Origin: Iamia sp. SCSIO 61187
GTDB taxonomy: Bacteria > Actinomycetota > Acidimicrobiia > Acidimicrobiales > Iamiaceae
Direction of reading: 5' to 3'
Assembly (NCBI RefSeq): GCF_019443745.1
Contig: NZ_CP050949.1
Location: 1 to 64,000, forward strand
DNA: 64,000 nt
Shown here: one piece after another, positions 61,608 to 64,000 of the stretch
How positions within the stretch are numbered: the stretch's first letter is position 1
Layout: each line of letters begins with the position of its first letter
The notes under the pieces: model-generated
What the model was told of the DNA's origin: nothing
What the model saw: only the letters and a program-made list of their open reading frames with translations
The model's database searches: none
Position numbers and translations under genes: made by a program

Positions 61608-61974
61608 ATGGACCGTGGATCGCAGCAGCAGGTCGCGCGATCGTGGGAACGCATGTACCCAAGTGACGGAGCCCGTTCGGCTGGCGAGGACCCCACGATC
61701 GACTACATCGTCCTGGCCTACGCCGGGCTTGGACGGCGTCTCCCGAGCCCAGCTGATGGGCCAGGCGTTCCGCGATCTCTCCCTCGAAGAGAAGGAGCTG
61801 GCGATGCGCCGTCTGGGTCAGGCCGGCTTGCTGGAGTGGGACGGCGAACGGGTCTGGCGCACACCTGCCGGCCACCGGGCCATCGAGCGCGTGGCTGCCC
61901 TGGGGCAGAGCCGCGGCTGGAGCGGCTATGGCGGTTGGGTGAGCCAGGTCCTGTACGACCGCACAACGCCGTAG
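61608..61974 (+). pseudogene. Small winged-helix-like protein, one frameshift
   Basis: The ATG at 61608 gives MDRGSQQQVARSWERMYPSD, AGEDPTIDYIVLAYAGL. The frame changes near 61732 to LDGVSRAQLMGQAFRDLSLE and then RRLGQAGLLEWDGERVWRTP, a wing-like end of a helix-turn-helix. The rebuilt protein is about 122 residues. Dropping one C rejoins it, so a sequencing indel is plausible. No family recognised. It is the first gene outside the element. Confidence 0.55.
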
Positions 61975-62084
61975 GGGCCACGGCTCACGAACTCCCGGTT
62001 CGAGCGCAGTGCCGAGAGCCTTGCGAGAACCTCGTTCCGTCGCATGCCGTAGGTTGCGTTCGATCACGGAAGGAGCAAGGGACG

Positions 62085-62528
62085 ATGATCGAGATGACAG
62101 CGGCAGCGGCAGGCCGTCCCCGGGTCGCCCTCGCTTCTGCGGATCGCGCCAGGTGGCTGCTTGTCCTTGGTGCTGCGGCTGTCCTCGGCGCCATCGGACT
62201 TCGAGTCGGTGGTCTGCCGAAGTTCGACCCAGGTGGACCGCTCCACAGCGCCGGCATCCCTTGTCCGTTCTGTGGCGGCACGCGAGGGACCCTCGCGTTG
62301 GCCAACGGTGATGTCGGGGTGGCGTGGTCGTGGAACCCGGTGGTGCCGCTGCTCGCCATCCTGGTTGTGGCGGTGATCGTTCGCGCCGTCGTGGGTCGGC
62401 TGACGGGTCGATGGGTGGAGGTCTTCGTCCCGCGGAAGTTCGTGCTGGGTGCTGCGATGGTCGGGTTGGTCGCTCTGCAGGTGAACCAGTCGCTTCAAGC
62501 GGAGCGGCTTCTCGGCGCCAGCGCGTAG
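62085..62528 (+). CDS. DUF2752-family membrane protein
   Basis: The gene encodes 147 residues from the ATG at 62085, with AAGGAG upstream. The family signature GIPCPFCGGTRGTLALANGD lies near residue 65. About three membrane helices surround it. Function unknown. The CPFC pair could be redox-active. Precedes the lipoprotein signal peptidase gene. Confidence 0.85.
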   Translation: MIEMTAAAAGRPRVALASADRARWLLVLGAAAVLGAIGLRVGGLPKFDPGGPLHSAGIPCPFCGGTRGTLALANGDVGVAWSWNPVVPLLAILVVAVIVRAVVGRLTGRWVEVFVPRKFVLGAAMVGLVALQVNQSLQAERLLGASA

Positions 62529-62550
62529 GCGTGCCGACTTCTCATAACGG

Positions 62551-62578
62551 ATCGGCGATAATACAATCCCTCGCCGAT
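62551..62578 (+). promoter_or_regulatory. Inverted repeat with AT-rich -10-like box upstream of lspA
   Basis: ATCGGCGA (62551-62558) and TCGCCGAT (62571-62578) form a perfect 8-bp dyad. The AT-rich centre contains GATAAT (62557-62562), a good -10 in this GC-rich DNA. It lies about 65 bases before the lspA start. It could be a promoter with operator. Confidence 0.45.
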
Positions 62579-62644
62579 GCAACTAACTGCCCGCAAGCTC
62601 TGGCATGCCCGCGCTGAGCGGCCCTCGATCTGCGAGTGCGAAGC

Positions 62645-63130
62645 GTGAGTGCGCGCCGGCGCCTGGTCGTCGCCGCGGGGGCCGCCCTCGTGGTCGATGC
62701 GGCCTCGAAGATGTGGGCTGCTGCCGCGCTGGCTGTGCCGGTTGAGATCGGGGGATCGCTCTCGCTCCAGCTGTCGCGAAACCCGGGGGTCGCGTTCGGC
62801 CTCGGTCAGTCGGCACCGACCGGTCTGCTCCTCGTGCTCACCGGGGCGCTCTGCGTCGGCCTGGCCCGGGCTGGTTGGACGGGTCGCCTGCAGCCACCGC
62901 TTGCAGTTGGGCTTGTGCTCGGAGGGGCGGTCGGCAACCTGCTCGATCGGATGGTGGGTGGCTCGGTTGTCGACATGGTGCATCTGACGTGGTGGCCGAC
63001 CTTCAACCTTGCTGACGTCGCGATATGCACAGGAGCGGCGCTCATCGTGTTCGACGGTGCTCGCCAAGAGCTGCGGGGACGCGGCACCGAACCGATCGGC
63101 GTGTCCCAGGCCGAGACCTCGGAGCGGTGA
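62645..63130 (+). CDS. lspA: Lipoprotein signal peptidase
   Basis: The gene encodes 161 residues from the GTG at 62645 (in-frame GTG at 62636 also possible) and four membrane helices. The LspA signatures are SRNPGVAFGLG, GGAVGNLLDRMVGGSVVDMV and FNLADVAICTGA, giving the catalytic Asp pair (LLDR and NLADV). It removes signal peptides from prolipoproteins after Lgt has acted. The following TlpA-type gene overlaps by 4 bases. Confidence 0.93.
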   Translation: MSARRRLVVAAGAALVVDAASKMWAAAALAVPVEIGGSLSLQLSRNPGVAFGLGQSAPTGLLLVLTGALCVGLARAGWTGRLQPPLAVGLVLGGAVGNLLDRMVGGSVVDMVHLTWWPTFNLADVAICTGAALIVFDGARQELRGRGTEPIGVSQAETSER

Positions 63131-63774
63131 GCCGGCGCAGGTCGCTGGCGGGAGTCAGGGGAGCGGGAACAGCAGGCGGGACCGATGTGAGCGGGCATAG
63201 GCGAACCCGCCGAAAGGCGGAGGCGGATTCGACGAGTCGAGAGTGGCGACGGAGTCGCCCGTGGATCGGGCTCGGGTTTGCCGTGGTGGCGGTCGTCGCG
63301 GGGAACTCTGCATGGACTCCGCGGCCGGCCGAACTTCGCGCTGGCGAAGGCAAGCAGGCACCGAACTTCGACCTGCCCGATCTGGAGGACCCAAAGGCGA
63401 CGGTGGGTCTCGACGGTCGGGGTGGTCGCCCGGCGGTGGTCAACTTCTGGGCTTCGTGGTGCCTGCCGTGTCGATGGGAGATGCCGGCGCTGCAAGCGGC
63501 GTATGACGAGTTCGGTGACCGGGTGGCCTTCATCGGGGTCAATCACCAGGACAACCGGGACGATGCGCTCGGGTTCGTCGCCGAGGCCGGCGTCGCCTAT
63601 CCGTCGGGCATGGACCCCGACCGCGGCACTGCACGCGACTACGGGCTCTTCGGCATGCCGTCCACGGTGTTCGTCGCCCGCGACGGGACCATCGCGGGGA
63701 CTCGCACGGGTGAGCTGACGGCGGCCGAGCTCGCCCGGGCGATCCGCGAGCTGCTGGACGACGACGGCACCTAG
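63127..63774 (+). CDS. TlpA/ResA-type thioredoxin, membrane-anchored
   Basis: The gene encodes 215 residues from a GTG overlapping the lspA stop. A second start at 63187 would give a shorter N-terminus. A basic N-terminal region is followed by one membrane helix (PWIGLGFAVVAVVAGNSAW) and a thioredoxin domain. The active site is WCLPC (FWASWCLPCRWEMPALQA) near residue 117, with GMPSTVFVARDG as cis-Pro loop. Family members reduce disulfides in exported haem or copper proteins. Paired with LspA. Confidence 0.9.
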   Translation: MSRRRSLAGVRGAGTAGGTDVSGHRRTRRKAEADSTSREWRRSRPWIGLGFAVVAVVAGNSAWTPRPAELRAGEGKQAPNFDLPDLEDPKATVGLDGRGGRPAVVNFWASWCLPCRWEMPALQAAYDEFGDRVAFIGVNHQDNRDDALGFVAEAGVAYPSGMDPDRGTARDYGLFGMPSTVFVARDGTIAGTRTGELTAAELARAIRELLDDDGT

Positions 63775-63811
63775 ACCCGCTCGACCACTGCCTTGATCGG
63801 CTCGGAAGGGG

Positions 63812-64000
63812 TCATCCGAGGGTCTTGGTGGCGGACGCCAGGTCCAGGCGTGCCACGCGACGTAGGGGGAGCAGTAGGGCAAGGAGGGCGATGGCCAGGA
63901 CCCCCGCCGCGGCGATGACGTAGCTCGCAGGTGTGGCCCGCACCTCGAGGGTGAAGAGGTCGGCGGCTATGGCGTCGCCGAGGCGAGCGGCCACCCACGT
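63812..64000 (-). CDS. FtsX-type ABC transporter permease, 3' end only
   Basis: The minus frame is open to the window edge, so the N-terminal part is missing. It shows one membrane helix (VIAAAGVLAIALLALLLPL) with the closing RRVARLDLASATKTLG, the typical C-terminus of FtsX/MacB-like permeases. It ends with TGA-type spacing 37 bases from the TlpA stop. Its ATPase partner would lie outside the window. Confidence 0.7.
   Translation of the reverse strand, partial: TWVAARLGDAIAADLFTLEVRATPASYVIAAAGVLAIALLALLLPLRRVARLDLASATKTLG

Overview
The window is very GC-rich DNA with many GTG starts and short start/stop (ATGA or GTGA) overlaps. It comes from an actinobacterium, possibly of the Acidimicrobiia type (inference from protein style only). 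It holds no rRNA gene, no CRISPR array and no complete tRNA. Most of it, at least about 21.7-61.4 kb, reads as the right-hand part of an integrative and conjugative element (ICE). The element ends in a tyrosine integrase (60.0-61.2 kb) next to a 3' fragment of a tRNA-Glu gene (61385-61430), which I take as the attachment site. The left end of the element is not identified. The metal-handling genes at 1-21.7 kb may be its cargo or may be chromosome.

Region 1-21.7 kb is metal and redox handling. It holds a TetR regulator with a sterol-desaturase-like enzyme, a cupredoxin, a CopC/CopD-type copper protein, secreted and membrane proteins, and a zinc-type ArsR/CDF efflux operon with a visible operator. 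It also holds an 11-gene run for copper delivery and oxidase assembly: YcnI-like, a membrane protein, DUF305, a small membrane protein, CPBP, cytochrome c, SCO1, PCu(A)C and CtaG, followed by a DsbA-like/VKOR disulfide pair and a lipoprotein. After these come a CmtR-type sensor with a cation transporter, and a MerR/MFS pair with a MerR-type promoter.

Region 21.7-34.5 kb carries an excisionase-like gene, a MobF relaxase-helicase, a gene cut in two by an IS3-family element with a 4-bp target duplication, and a sigma-like regulator. A second IS3-family element has no target duplication and is followed by a truncated BTAD protein. Then come Lgt and a mercury-type operon: MerR, a thioredoxin-like protein, a MerT/MerF-like protein and a flavin disulfide reductase.

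Region 34.5-55.9 kb is the conjugation machine: a transglycosylase/VanY peptidoglycan hydrolase, a VirB2-like small membrane protein, a TrbL/VirB6-like protein, an SCO6880-like protein, a VirB4-like ATPase, a primase-like protein, a VirD4-type coupling protein and a giant methylase-helicase. Embedded in it on the minus strand are a Fic toxin/antitoxin locus, an XRE regulator, and a ubiquitin-like E2-E1-JAB cassette with no recognisable ubiquitin-like protein.

Region 55.9-60 kb looks like defence or stabilisation cargo: a TIGR02391-like protein, an HNH-like protein, XRE-ImmA/IrrE and a DUF4411 PIN-like protein. Beyond the att fragment lie chromosome-like genes: a small winged-helix-like gene, DUF2752, LspA, a TlpA-type thioredoxin and an FtsX-type permease.

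Many genes, especially at 36.7-38.9 kb and 44.3-48.1 kb, are broken by one-base frameshifts that rejoin into sensible proteins. I treat these as probable base-calling indels in a long-read assembly, although real decay cannot be excluded.
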